Source of the DNA: Prevotella sp.
GTDB taxonomy: Bacteria; Bacteroidota; Bacteroidia; Bacteroidales; Bacteroidaceae
Reading direction: 5' to 3'
Assembly: GCA_017651265.1 (NCBI GenBank)
Contig: JAGCDO010000049.1
Span: 49,319-113,318, forward strand
DNA: 64,000 nt
Shown one piece after another: positions 1 through 8,900 of the stretch. The translations under genes were made by a program, and so were the position numbers. Under the pieces are notes generated by a model that did no database searches, was not told the origin of the DNA, and worked only from the letters and a program-made list of their open reading frames with translations. Position 1 is the stretch's first letter. The number at the start of each line of letters is the position of its first letter.

Positions 1-245
1 GGAGTCCTCAGACTGTCGTTATGGGTGTCGGCATAATGACAGGTTTCGCCTGTGGACAGCATATAGTCGCCCGTTTCGGTGGAAATAATGTAGAACACAT
101 CGGCCGCAGCATCACGGTTGGTTATATACCACTGCGTTGAATCCTGATAATCAGGTACGGCAGGAATCCATTCGCTCTCCACCATCTTCTTATGGCACGA
201 GGCACATAATCCACACGCCACCAGTGCCACCAACAAATACTTCAT
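1..245 (-). CDS. DUF3089-like lipoprotein, partial (3' end outside window)
   Basis: Read from the ATG at 245 towards the window start, the frame stays open to base 1, giving 81 residues of a protein truncated by the window edge. It begins with a hydrophobic segment followed by a lipobox-like CASC (about residues 14-18), so it is probably a lipoprotein. The next part contains the phrases DYQDSTQWY, ADVFYIIST, and CHYADTHNDSLRTP, which I recognise from Bacteroidales DUF3089 proteins of alpha/beta-hydrolase type. The catalytic part would lie off the window, so function is open. A TATATTTG -7 box on this strand lies at 283-290. Confidence 0.7.
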   Translation of the reverse strand, partial: MKYLLVALVACGLCASCHKKMVESEWIPAVPDYQDSTQWYITNRDAAADVFYIISTETGDYMLSTGETCHYADTHNDSLRT

Positions 246-348
246 ATAGCAATTATTCACGATTACTTGTTAAATTTGAGTGCAAATATACCGATATTTC
301 CACAATAATCCGTATCTTTGAACCGAATTTTACAGAGAGGTAATATCT

Positions 349-900
349 ATGATCAGGGATTTCATCGCAATCGACTTCGAAACAGCCAACCAGCAACCTT
401 CCAGCGTTTGCTCCGTGGGAGTGGTTATGGTACGCGATGGACAGGTTGTAGATACGTTCTACAGTCTGATACAGCCTGAACCAAACTACTACACCTATTT
501 CTGTCAGCAAGTACATGGCATCAGTCAACGTGATACAGATGATGCACCCGTGTTCTCCAAAGTGTGGCAGCAGTTGGAGGAGCGCATTGCTGAAGTGTTC
601 TTCCCTGGTTTACAGGCAATCGATGAAAGAAGGTATAGGATAGCCATGTTGCCCTTTGTCGCCCATAATGCGTGCTTTGATGAAGGCTGTCTGAAAGCTG
701 TGTTCAGAGTGTACCAGATGGACTATCCCGACTATCGCTTCTACGACACCCTTACCGCCTCCCGACGTCAGTTCGGACGATCGTTGCCCAATCATCAGTT
801 GCACACCGTGGCCGCTGCCTGTGGTTACGATCTTCAGCATCACCACCATGCGTTGGCAGATGCTGAGGCCTGTGCCGCCATCGCGTTGTATATTTTGTAG
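349..900 (+). CDS. DnaQ-like 3'-5' exonuclease (DEDD family)
   Basis: A 183-residue cytoplasmic protein made of one exonuclease domain. ExoI is visible as FIAIDFETAN (residues 5-14, with the paired Asp and Glu), ExoII around FVAHNACFDEGCL (about 101-113), and ExoIIIepsilon as HHALADAEACAAIAL (about 166-180). These are the acidic metal-binding residues of the DNA polymerase III epsilon family, which removes nucleotides from 3' ends. There is no polymerase, BRCT or nuclease partner domain, so this is a stand-alone repair or processing exonuclease rather than the replicative proofreader with certainty. A TATCTTTG -7 box is at 313-320. It reads away from the lipoprotein to its left. Confidence 0.85.
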   Translation: MIRDFIAIDFETANQQPSSVCSVGVVMVRDGQVVDTFYSLIQPEPNYYTYFCQQVHGISQRDTDDAPVFSKVWQQLEERIAEVFFPGLQAIDERRYRIAMLPFVAHNACFDEGCLKAVFRVYQMDYPDYRFYDTLTASRRQFGRSLPNHQLHTVAAACGYDLQHHHHALADAEACAAIALYIL

Positions 901-962
901 CGCTCTTACAAATACTTCATCAATTGCAAATATCACCATTATTAGGTATTATAGCATTTTTA

Positions 963-994
963 TTTGTTTTTGTTCTCATATTTTCGTATATTTG
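963..994 (+). promoter_or_regulatory. Bacteroidota sigma-ABfr type promoter for the GNAT operon
   Basis: TTTG at 963-966 and TATATTTG at 987-994 are separated by exactly 20 nt, matching the TTTG / TAnnTTTG consensus. It stands 32 nt before the GNAT start and probably drives the packed GNAT-LOG-CcsB-CcsA run. Confidence 0.75.
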
Positions 995-1026
995 CAGGTG
1001 TTTTGAACAAATAGATACAATCAACC

Positions 1027-1488
1027 ATGATTAGAAAAGCTGAGAAAAGGGATGTAAAACGTATTATTGAACTGTTGCATCAGGTGAACATGGTGCATCA
1101 TGTGATACGGCCAGACTTGTTCAAACCATATACGACCAAATATAATGAGCAGGCGTTGGAAGAGCTGCTCAGCGATAGCAACAAGCCCATCTTCGTGTTT
1201 GACGACGGGGTGGTGCAGGGTTACGCTTTCTGTCAGGTTACTGAAGTGAAGGACGATCAGTTGCTGCAGGACATCAAGAAACTTTATATTGATGATATTT
1301 GTGTTGATGAAGCCGCACGTGGCAAACATGTTGGTAAGGCCTTGTATGATTATGTGCACGACTACGCGCAGTCGATAGGGTGTTACAACATCACACTCAA
1401 TGTGTGGGAGGGCAATGAACCTGCTATTTGCTTCTATAGGAATATGGGAATGCAGGTGCAGAAAACAACCATGGAAACCATTTTGTGA
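1027..1488 (+). CDS. GNAT family N-acetyltransferase
   Basis: A 153-residue single-domain acetyltransferase. The acetyl-CoA binding motif A is seen as IDDICVDEAARGKHVGKALYD (about residues 90-110; the R-G-K-H-V-G pyrophosphate loop), and motif B as CFYRNMGM (about 136-143). The family transfers an acetyl group from acetyl-CoA to an amine; the substrate, small molecule or protein N-terminus, cannot be told from sequence. The gene stops one base before the ATG of the LOG-family gene, so the two are probably co-transcribed and translationally coupled. Confidence 0.85.
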   Translation: MIRKAEKRDVKRIIELLHQVNMVHHVIRPDLFKPYTTKYNEQALEELLSDSNKPIFVFDDGVVQGYAFCQVTEVKDDQLLQDIKKLYIDDICVDEAARGKHVGKALYDYVHDYAQSIGCYNITLNVWEGNEPAICFYRNMGMQVQKTTMETIL

Positions 1489-1489
1489 T

Positions 1490-2473
1490 ATGATATCAAA
1501 TCCGGAATTAGGCAAGATTGAGGGACTGGGTGAGTGGCTGCAGGCAGTGCCATACGAAGTGCTTCGGCATGATCGACTCTACAATGCAGAGGAACTCTAC
1601 AATGGGTATGAACCGTCGGAGGATGAGGCTGCAGACAAGGAATCGTTTGCCGCTTGCTACGACAGTAGGGTTTACCAACATTTCATAGAGCAAGGCAAAG
1701 ATGCTAAGGATGTGAAAGAATCGGTGGCGCGTACCATTCACGACCATGGTGTTCAAACGGCGCTGAAAGCGTTCCTTGCTGAACATGATCCTCGAAAATG
1801 TATTGGTATCATGGGCGGACATGCCTTGTTGCGAACCGACCCGATGTTCTCTTTTGTGACGATGCTGAGTAAACGACTTACCGAGGAGGGGTTCTTCATG
1901 GTGAGCGGTGGTGGTCCCGGGGCGATGGAAGCCACGCATCTGGGGGCTTGGATGGCTGGGCGCACAAACAAGGAGACGCAAGAGGCCATACAGATGCTTG
2001 CTGCAGCAGCAGTATCGTTCAATGACAGGAAGTGGGTGTCGTCGGCACTTGAGGTGATGCACCGCTTTCCACAATCCCGATACGTTAGTCTGGGCATTCC
2101 TACCTGGCTCTACGGGCATGAGCCTTCCACTCCCTTTGCCACACATATCGCCAAGTTGTTTACAAACAGCATACGCGAAGATATCATCCTGACTGTTGCC
2201 TATGGCGGCATTATCTATACTCCTGGCAGTGCAGGTACCTTACAAGAGGTGTTCCAGAATGCGGTGCAGGATCATTACCTGTCGTTCGGCTTTGCCAGTC
2301 CGATGGTTTTCTTGGGCAAGAAATATTGGTCGGAAGAGGTTCCGGTATATCCGCTGATGCAATTCCTGATGGAAACAGGGAAATACAAAAACCTGTTGCT
2401 TACGCTCACCGACGACCCCAAGGAAATAGAAGAAGTATTGAAGAATTTCCAAAAGACGATTTCTTATGAGTAA
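1490..2473 (+). CDS. LOG family (TIGR00730-like) Rossmann-fold nucleotide-binding protein
   Basis: The reading frame is open from further upstream (1400), but the ATG at 1490 directly follows the GNAT stop and gives a normal 327-residue protein. Phosphate-binding signatures of the LOG / 'lysine decarboxylase' Rossmann family are present: GIMGGHALLR, SGGGPGAMEATHLG and TPGSAGTLQEVFQ. The canonical last motif is PGGxGTxxE; here the second Gly is Ser. Known family members are nucleoside-5'-monophosphate phosphoribohydrolases; this longer variant has about 100 extra N-terminal residues and its substrate is not known. The end overlaps the next gene by 8 nt. Confidence 0.75.
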   Translation: MISNPELGKIEGLGEWLQAVPYEVLRHDRLYNAEELYNGYEPSEDEAADKESFAACYDSRVYQHFIEQGKDAKDVKESVARTIHDHGVQTALKAFLAEHDPRKCIGIMGGHALLRTDPMFSFVTMLSKRLTEEGFFMVSGGGPGAMEATHLGAWMAGRTNKETQEAIQMLAAAAVSFNDRKWVSSALEVMHRFPQSRYVSLGIPTWLYGHEPSTPFATHIAKLFTNSIREDIILTVAYGGIIYTPGSAGTLQEVFQNAVQDHYLSFGFASPMVFLGKKYWSEEVPVYPLMQFLMETGKYKNLLLTLTDDPKEIEEVLKNFQKTISYE

Positions 2474-3377
2474 TCACTGGACAATAAAAGAAGGTTTCCT
2501 CATCGGAGGAATCCTTATCTTAGCAGGCCTGATACTGCAGCTATGCGTAGGTCCTGTGACGTGGGAGGTTTTTGCATGGCCAGTTAACGGTATAATGATG
2601 GCTGTTCTGGTGGGCGTTATCGTCATGATGTTCCTGTTACGCAAGAAGGTGTATGCCTTTCGTTTCATCGGTACACATCAGGCGGCGATTCCTGTACTAG
2701 TCTATGCCGTTGTGCTGACTATTATCATGGGTCTGATACGACAGGAAACAGATGGCACGTGGCTGAACAATATGCTGACGTTCTGGCCTTTTGTATTGAT
2801 CTATGTGTATATGGCCGTGATCCTCGGTCTGGTTATCCTCCGCCGAATTGTCAATTTTCAATTCTCAATTGTCAACTTAAAAAGAGATTTCCCCTTTTTA
2901 CTGAACCATCTGGGCTTATTCCTTGCGATGACTACCGCTACATTGGGTAATGCCGACATGCAGCGACTGAAGATGATCACTACGGTAGGGGAGCCTGAGT
3001 GGCGGGCAATGACGTTAGAGGGAGCTATCCGCGAGATGCCTTTGACCATTGAGCTGAAGAAGTTTATCATGGAGACCTACGATGACGGTTCGCCCAAACG
3101 CTTTGCTTCGAAAATACAGATTCAGACGAAGACGGGAAAGAATATCGAAACAACCATTGATGTGAACAAACCCTTTGAAGTGGATGGCTGGAAGATCTAT
3201 CAATATGGCTACGACACCCAGATGGGTGCCATGAGTCAGATGTCTATTCTGGAACTCGTGAGCGATCCGTGGCTGCCACTGGTATATACAGGTATCTATA
3301 TGATGTTGGGAGGTGCTTTTTGTCTCTTTGTATTCGGCAAAAAGACAAAGTTGAAAGTTAAAAGTGAAGCGTTATGA
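2466..3377 (+). CDS. Cytochrome c biogenesis ResB-like protein (CcsB half of system II)
   Basis: A 303-residue membrane protein with about four N-terminal membrane spans (roughly residues 8-28, 36-57, 70-90, 100-123), a periplasmic region (about 145-265) and a final span near 275-295. It resembles the ResB half of the NrfI/CcsBA haem delivery system found in Bacteroidota, and it overlaps by 4 nt with a clear CcsA gene, which is the main support. The complex exports haem and attaches it to apocytochromes c. Residues about 128-139 (VNFQFSIVNLK region) are encoded by an intergenic-type repeat (2846-2880); see findings. The C-terminus is also repeat-like AT-rich sequence. No cytochrome c gene lies in the window. 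Confidence 0.75.
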   Translation: MSNHWTIKEGFLIGGILILAGLILQLCVGPVTWEVFAWPVNGIMMAVLVGVIVMMFLLRKKVYAFRFIGTHQAAIPVLVYAVVLTIIMGLIRQETDGTWLNNMLTFWPFVLIYVYMAVILGLVILRRIVNFQFSIVNLKRDFPFLLNHLGLFLAMTTATLGNADMQRLKMITTVGEPEWRAMTLEGAIREMPLTIELKKFIMETYDDGSPKRFASKIQIQTKTGKNIETTIDVNKPFEVDGWKIYQYGYDTQMGAMSQMSILELVSDPWLPLVYTGIYMMLGGAFCLFVFGKKTKLKVKSEAL

Positions 3378-4177
3378 TTACTTGGGAACATTTCATATAT
3401 TTTGCAATAGCAGCCGTGTTGCTGTGGACGGTGGGTGCCTGGGCAGCATGGAAGGATAAGAAAGCGGTGGCCTATACATCGACCATTATCGGAATTGCTG
3501 TATTTTTTTGTTATATCCTGTTGATGTGGATCTCGTTGGAGCGACCGCCATTGCGGACCATGGGCGAGACTCGCCTTTGGTATTCGTTCTTCTTGCCACT
3601 GGCGGGTATCATCGTTTACTCTCGTTGGAAGTATAAGTGGATACTAACGTTTTCAACGGTGCTGGCACTGGTGTTTATCTGTGTGAACCTTTTCAAGCCG
3701 GAGATTCATTCCAAGACGTTGATGCCAGCCCTGCAGAGTCCTTGGTTTGCTCCGCACGTCATTGTTTATATGTTCGCCTACGCCGTCTTTGGCGTAGCCA
3801 CGCTGATGGCCATCTACCTATTGTTTGTAAGCAATCGGAGATCTTCTTCCACCCTCTCTATGGAGGGATCGGGGGTGGCTCTTGATAATCTTGTCTATGT
3901 CGGACTTGCCTTCATGACCTTCGGCATGCTCTTTGGGGCGCTGTGGGCCAAGGAGGCGTGGGGGCACTACTGGTCGTGGGACCCCAAAGAGACGTGGGCT
4001 GCCATCACCTGGTTCGCCTATCTCATCTATATCCATTACCGTCAACTGCCCAAGCATAAACCTCGTCTGGCTCTTTGGTTGCTGATCATCTCATTCGTGT
4101 TACTGCAGATGTGCTGGTGGGGTATCAACTACCTGCCCTCAGCCCAAGCAACCAGTGTGCATACATATAGCACGTAA
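3374..4177 (+). CDS. ccsA: Cytochrome c assembly protein CcsA/ResC type
   Basis: A 267-residue polytopic membrane protein with about eight spans. The signature haem-handling tryptophan-rich motif is clear: WGHYWSWDPKETWAAITWF (about residues 197-215), together with flanking conserved histidines. In system II cytochrome c maturation this protein holds haem at the outer face for ligation to CxxCH motifs. It overlaps the ResB-like gene by ATGA. An in-frame insertion at 3844-3886, before the WWD motif, encodes a Ser/Gly-rich loop (SSSTLSMEGSGVALD) and looks like a captured intergenic repeat. Confidence 0.88.
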   Translation: MITWEHFIYFAIAAVLLWTVGAWAAWKDKKAVAYTSTIIGIAVFFCYILLMWISLERPPLRTMGETRLWYSFFLPLAGIIVYSRWKYKWILTFSTVLALVFICVNLFKPEIHSKTLMPALQSPWFAPHVIVYMFAYAVFGVATLMAIYLLFVSNRRSSSTLSMEGSGVALDNLVYVGLAFMTFGMLFGALWAKEAWGHYWSWDPKETWAAITWFAYLIYIHYRQLPKHKPRLALWLLIISFVLLQMCWWGINYLPSAQATSVHTYST

Positions 4178-4232
4178 CAATGAAAAAGGGTATCTCATAA
4201 CTTATACGAAGGCCAAACGCATTCATTGAAGT

Positions 4233-4499
4233 ATGCAACAACTCGCACAGATCTACCTCATTGCCATCAATGTGATAACATTCTTCCTGTATGGCATAGA
4301 TAAGATGAAGGCAAAACGTTCTAAATGGCGCATCCCGGAGGCTGTGCTACTGGGCTTGGCCGTGATCGGTGGTACCATCGGTGCGCTATTCGGAATGAGA
4401 GTCTGGAACCACAAGACAAAGCACAACTTATTCAAATACGGTCTGCCCCTGATCTTGTTTGTCCAGATTCTACTCCTTTACTATATATCATCAACTTGA
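4233..4499 (+). CDS. DUF1294 small membrane protein
   Basis: An 88-residue protein with hydrophobic stretches at about residues 4-20, 38-56 and 67-86. The features GIDKMKAKRSKWRIPEA (about 20-36) and GGTIGALFGMRVWNHKT (about 46-62) match DUF1294, a membrane family of unknown function. It follows the ccs genes by 55 nt on the same strand and may be read from the same transcript; a functional link is not implied. Confidence 0.8.
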   Translation: MQQLAQIYLIAINVITFFLYGIDKMKAKRSKWRIPEAVLLGLAVIGGTIGALFGMRVWNHKTKHNLFKYGLPLILFVQILLLYYISST

Positions 4500-4559
4500 A
4501 AGATCTATGAATTCAAGTTTGTACGGATTTTAGGTGAAGTCAAGTTGTTTTTCCATAAG

Positions 4560-4943
4560 ACCTAACCTATGACCTAACCTTTGCGCTCTGCAACCCACAA
4601 AGGTACGACCTCATAGAAGATCAGCTTGGGCACTTCGACCTCCTTGGAAAGGATGTTTTTTCCAAATAAACGATTTCTTTTGAAGTGAAATGTTAGGTGT
4701 CATGTTAGGTCTTTGGTTAGGTCTTTAAGCACCCTTTGTGGATTTAAGTTGCACAAATTCAGGCATTTAAGTATTAGGGATGTTAGGTCTTTCGAAAAAC
4801 GAGAAAATTCTCAAAAAAACTCTCCGTTCAGACGAAATGAATGATGTAAGAACAGAAAGGTTTGTGGTGATCCTCATAATAGAATTCCCATGTTGGGAAT
4901 AAGTTGTTCCCAACGTGGGAATAAAGTGTTCCCAACGTGGGAA
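4560..4943. repeat. Composite intergenic repeat element, copy A (gap 4500-4979)
   Basis: This gap lies between two convergent genes. It holds ACCTAAC at 4560 and 4572, then the inverse GTTAGGT at 4692, 4704, 4716 and 4782; neighbours within each block are exactly 12 nt apart. Further on come three palindromes, TTCCCATGTTGGGAA at 4885 and TTCCCAACGTGGGAA at 4907 and 4929, spaced exactly 22 nt. The same two components recur at 58282-58886. Nothing identifies it as an insertion sequence, tRNA or CRISPR. A short open stretch on the minus strand (4574-4700) may be a coding remnant. Confidence 0.85.
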
Positions 4944-4979
4944 TAAAGGATGAATGTCCGATAAATTGGAAATTAATGA

Positions 4980-5702
4980 TTATCTCATCCATCCTTCAAC
5001 GCGATAGACTTTTTCCAAGAGTTTGCTTTCTCGATTTGTTTCGGCATTTTTGAACCATACCTCTATGCGGGCTGCATAATAATCATCCCAGTCACCTTCA
5101 TAGATAGTAAATGACTGCTTATTCACAACCATCCCGAACTGCTTTTGGGGAGAAATACTTACTCGGCTTTCTTCAATAAGCCTGTCTTCTGAAAGAGGTA
5201 TGTTACTTGTGACTTCGTAACAACGGAGAAATACTTCACCCGGTCCTAAGCTGCCATAATAAAAGTCATATTTATACATACCTCCTTGAGAATCGTTCCA
5301 AATCTGCAAATATGTTTTATTGTTCAAACTATCAACAAGTTCAACCTTTTCGGATTCAAAAGGTAATGGCAAGTTGTATTCTAGACCTTCAGGAATGGGG
5401 TGATCCTTACCGAATCCATCAGGACCTGACATTGCACTTAAAGTAAGAGGTATCAATAGAATACAACCTACAACAGCGGAAACAATAAAAGATAAAAGGG
5501 CCTTTAGCCACTGTTTATTAATGAGCAATAATACCCATGAAGCTAATAACGCAATTATTACCAAAAGAAGAAAGATTCCAATAATTGTTTCTAATATGGA
5601 AGGTGTTTTAGTAAATAAAACGATCAACGCAATCATTGACAATGCCAACATAATTGGAAACGCCCACCAATACTTTATAAATAACCGTATCATTGTTTTC
5701 AT
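4980..5702 (-). CDS. Membrane protein of unknown function
   Basis: I do not recognise this protein. The ATG at 5702 (MKTMIRLF...) is preferred over an in-frame TTG at 5720. The 240-residue product has three hydrophobic spans in its first 100 residues (about 9-28, 38-60, 68-90), then a soluble region of about 145 residues with no Cys pair, metal motif or known enzyme signature, ending in VYRVEGWMR. The arrangement suggests an inner-membrane anchor with a C-terminal domain on one face. Codon use looks AT-richer than the neighbours. Its 3' end abuts the composite repeat array. Confidence 0.65.
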   Translation of the reverse strand: MKTMIRLFIKYWWAFPIMLALSMIALIVLFTKTPSILETIIGIFLLLVIIALLASWVLLLINKQWLKALLSFIVSAVVGCILLIPLTLSAMSGPDGFGKDHPIPEGLEYNLPLPFESEKVELVDSLNNKTYLQIWNDSQGGMYKYDFYYGSLGPGEVFLRCYEVTSNIPLSEDRLIEESRVSISPQKQFGMVVNKQSFTIYEGDWDDYYAARIEVWFKNAETNRESKLLEKVYRVEGWMR

Positions 5703-5931
5703 TACGATATTTGTTATCAATATTTCTATCTATTATACGCAAATCTACGGTTTATATTGCACCTCCGGACGTTAAATTTACCTAACCACAGGACATAAAG
5801 ATGGTGCGAGTCAGATATGTTTCTTCAAAACAATCCAAATAATCCGTGCAAATATAGTAGAATTACTCAAAATATCCGTAACTTTGCAAACCAAAATGGA
5901 ATATTGAAAAGTGAATAAAGGATATACAACA

Positions 5932-8900
5932 ATGAAAAAACTGTATTCAGTCCTATTAGCCCTGTTTACCCCATTGACTCTATCAACAGTCTATGGTGCA
6001 GGTGACAATACGTCAACAACTCTTGTCATCAATGAAGTGATGGCCTCGAATGCGGGCGTAGTGATGAGTCCTGCTACGAATTTCGACAGCTGGATCGAGA
6101 TATATAACCCCGATACAAAGAGTATCAACCTGGCAGGTATGTACCTCAGCAATGATGCAAACAATCTGACCAAGTGGAAGATGCCCAATGATATAGGTAC
6201 TGTTCCTGCTAAGGGTTATCTGGTTGTGTGGATGGGATCGGATGACATCAAGAGTAATCAGGCGCCCTTCAAACTCGACTGTGATGGCGGAACTATCTAC
6301 CTGAGCGATCGGAACGGACAACTCATCACCAGCGTGGATTATCCCGTAGCGATGAGTCGTACTTCTTGGGCACGTACCACGGATGGTGAAGAAGGGTGGA
6401 ACTGGACTGCCGATGCTACACCTGGTGCAACAAATGCCACGGCAGTCTTTACCAGCAATAGACTCGATGCACCTGTGGTGAGCGTAGGTAGTCAGTTGAT
6501 TAACGGTATGCTTACATTTCATGTTGATATCCCCGATGGTGCTACGCTGATGTATTCTACCGACGGCAGTGTGCCCACGTCAGCCAAAGAAGGTAGTCCT
6601 ACAAGAAACTGTAAGAAAAGCGCTGACGGAAAATTTACTGTCTCATGGACCACTAATTATGTTTTCCGTCTTTTCAAGGACGGTTATCTGCCCAGTGTTC
6701 CTGTCACCCGCAGCTTTATCCAGACAAGTAACAATTATACCATTCCCATCATCTCTGTCGTGGGTGATGAGCGTTACTTTACCGACCCCATGTGGGGTAT
6801 TGACATAGAGGGTAGCAACGGCATATCCGGTAAAGGCGTGGATAGACCCGTGAACTGGAACCAGCCGTGGGATCGTCCTGTCAACTTCAGTTATATCAGT
6901 CCTACGGAAGGTATGCTCTTCAACCAGGATGTCAACATCAGTGTTTCAGGCGGATGGACACGAAGTATCAATCCCCGTTCCATGAAACTCAAGTCGAACA
7001 AGATATTTGACGGGCAGAACCGCTTCGACTATTCTTTCTTCCCACAGAAACCGTTCAACCGAGACAAGGCCTTGCTGATACGTAATGGCGGTAACGATGT
7101 ATGGAACAACCACGCTCGCTTTACCGACCCTGCTCTGACAACCGTTATTCAGCGTTCTGGCATCGACCTCGATGTGCAGTCGACGGTGCAGGTGGCGGAA
7201 TACATCAACGGAGAATTCAAGGGTATCCTCAACCTGCGTGAGACCAGTAACGACAAGTTCGTGTATGCGAACTTTGGTTACGACGACGAGGAAATTGATA
7301 TGTTTGAGAACGGTGAGTTCAATAATGGCGACGATGAAGCATTCAGTCATCTCTGTCAGTTGGCCCAGCGCATCAACAATGAAGGTGTCTATGAAGAAGT
7401 GAAAAAGTTGCTCGATGTTGATGAATTTGCCAACTATATGGCAGCAGAGTTGTTCCTTGGTAATGACGACTGGCCAGAAAACAATATCAAGGCTTACCGC
7501 AGTCGTAACGACGGACGGTTCCGCTATATCTGCTTCGACCTTGATTATGCTTTCAATCCATGGAACAGGAACACGTTCAACGAGGTGCTTGACCAACATG
7601 ATGATGTGGAAACAGTGAGCTTGTTCCTCAACCTGCTCAAGAACGACAGCTTCCGTAGGAAGTTTATCGACACCTACTGCATCATGGCAGGTAGTGTTTT
7701 CGAGAAGAACAGAGCTACAGCTATCGTGAAGGAACTGGCCAACACCATGCGTCCTATGTCTGAAATTGACGGACATACACCTGACAATGCCGCCAATAAG
7801 ATTATCAACCAGCTGCAGAACCGACTGGAAGAGATGATGACTCGTGCTCAGCAATATGGACCCATGAAGCTTTCAGGAGTCAATAAACCCCATGTGACGC
7901 TTGCTGCCGATGTGGAAGGAGCCCAGCTTTTCATCAACGACATCGCAGTGCCATACGCTTCTTTTAAAGGCAGACTCTTTGATCCTGTCACTTTAGAGGC
8001 AAAGGCACCTGCTGGATATACCTTTACAGGATGGAAGAAATCATCAGGAGCTACCGTGCAAGTTATTAAGACCAACGACACATGGAAGTATTACGACCGG
8101 GGACAACAGCAAGGAACAAGTTGGCGTTCCAGCAGTTTCAATGATGCATCGTGGTCGTCAGGAGCAGCTCCCTTGGGATATAAGTCACCTGGCGTGAAGA
8201 CCACGGTTGGTTATGGTAATGACGCCCAGAACAAGAATCCCACCACCTACTTCCGTAAGACGATAACCCTCAACGGCTCACCAACCTCCAATGACACCTT
8301 TACGCTCAACTACGAAGTTGATGACGGTTTCATTATCTGGGTGAACGGTCAGGATGCCGGTCGTATGAACTTACCTAATGGCAATGTCGATTACAATACG
8401 TTCACCACATCTTATGCAGGTGATCAGCCTCTGACAGGTACCATCGAACTGTCTCCCTTGTTGTTTAAGAAAGGCGAAAACACCATCGCCGTTGAGGTTC
8501 ATAACAACAATGCGAACTCCAGCGACTTGTTCTGGACATGCGAACTGGTAACGACAGTAGGTGCCACCACAGGGGAAGCCTTCTTAACCGATCGCATCAT
8601 CAGTCTGCCGGAAGGAAACAGAATCTCGTTGGTGGCTTGTTTCACTCCCATGACCGATGGTGAACGCAAGGAACAAGGACTTACACCTGTATGTATCAAC
8701 GAGGTCAGCTCGGGCAACAGTATCTATGTGAATGAATACTACAAGCGTAACGACTGGATAGAACTCTATAACACAACGGATGCCGGTATCAATGTTGAGG
8801 GCATGTATCTGACAGATAATCTGAGTAAGCCCAAGAAGTATCAGATAACGGGCGAAGGGGCATCGACCATCATTCCTCCCCATGGCTATCTGGTTGTATG

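Noticed and set aside
6946-7854. 302-residue open frame antisense to the CotH gene
   Set aside because: It lies wholly opposite a well-supported multi-domain gene, has no recognisable motif, and its composition is that of a shadow frame.
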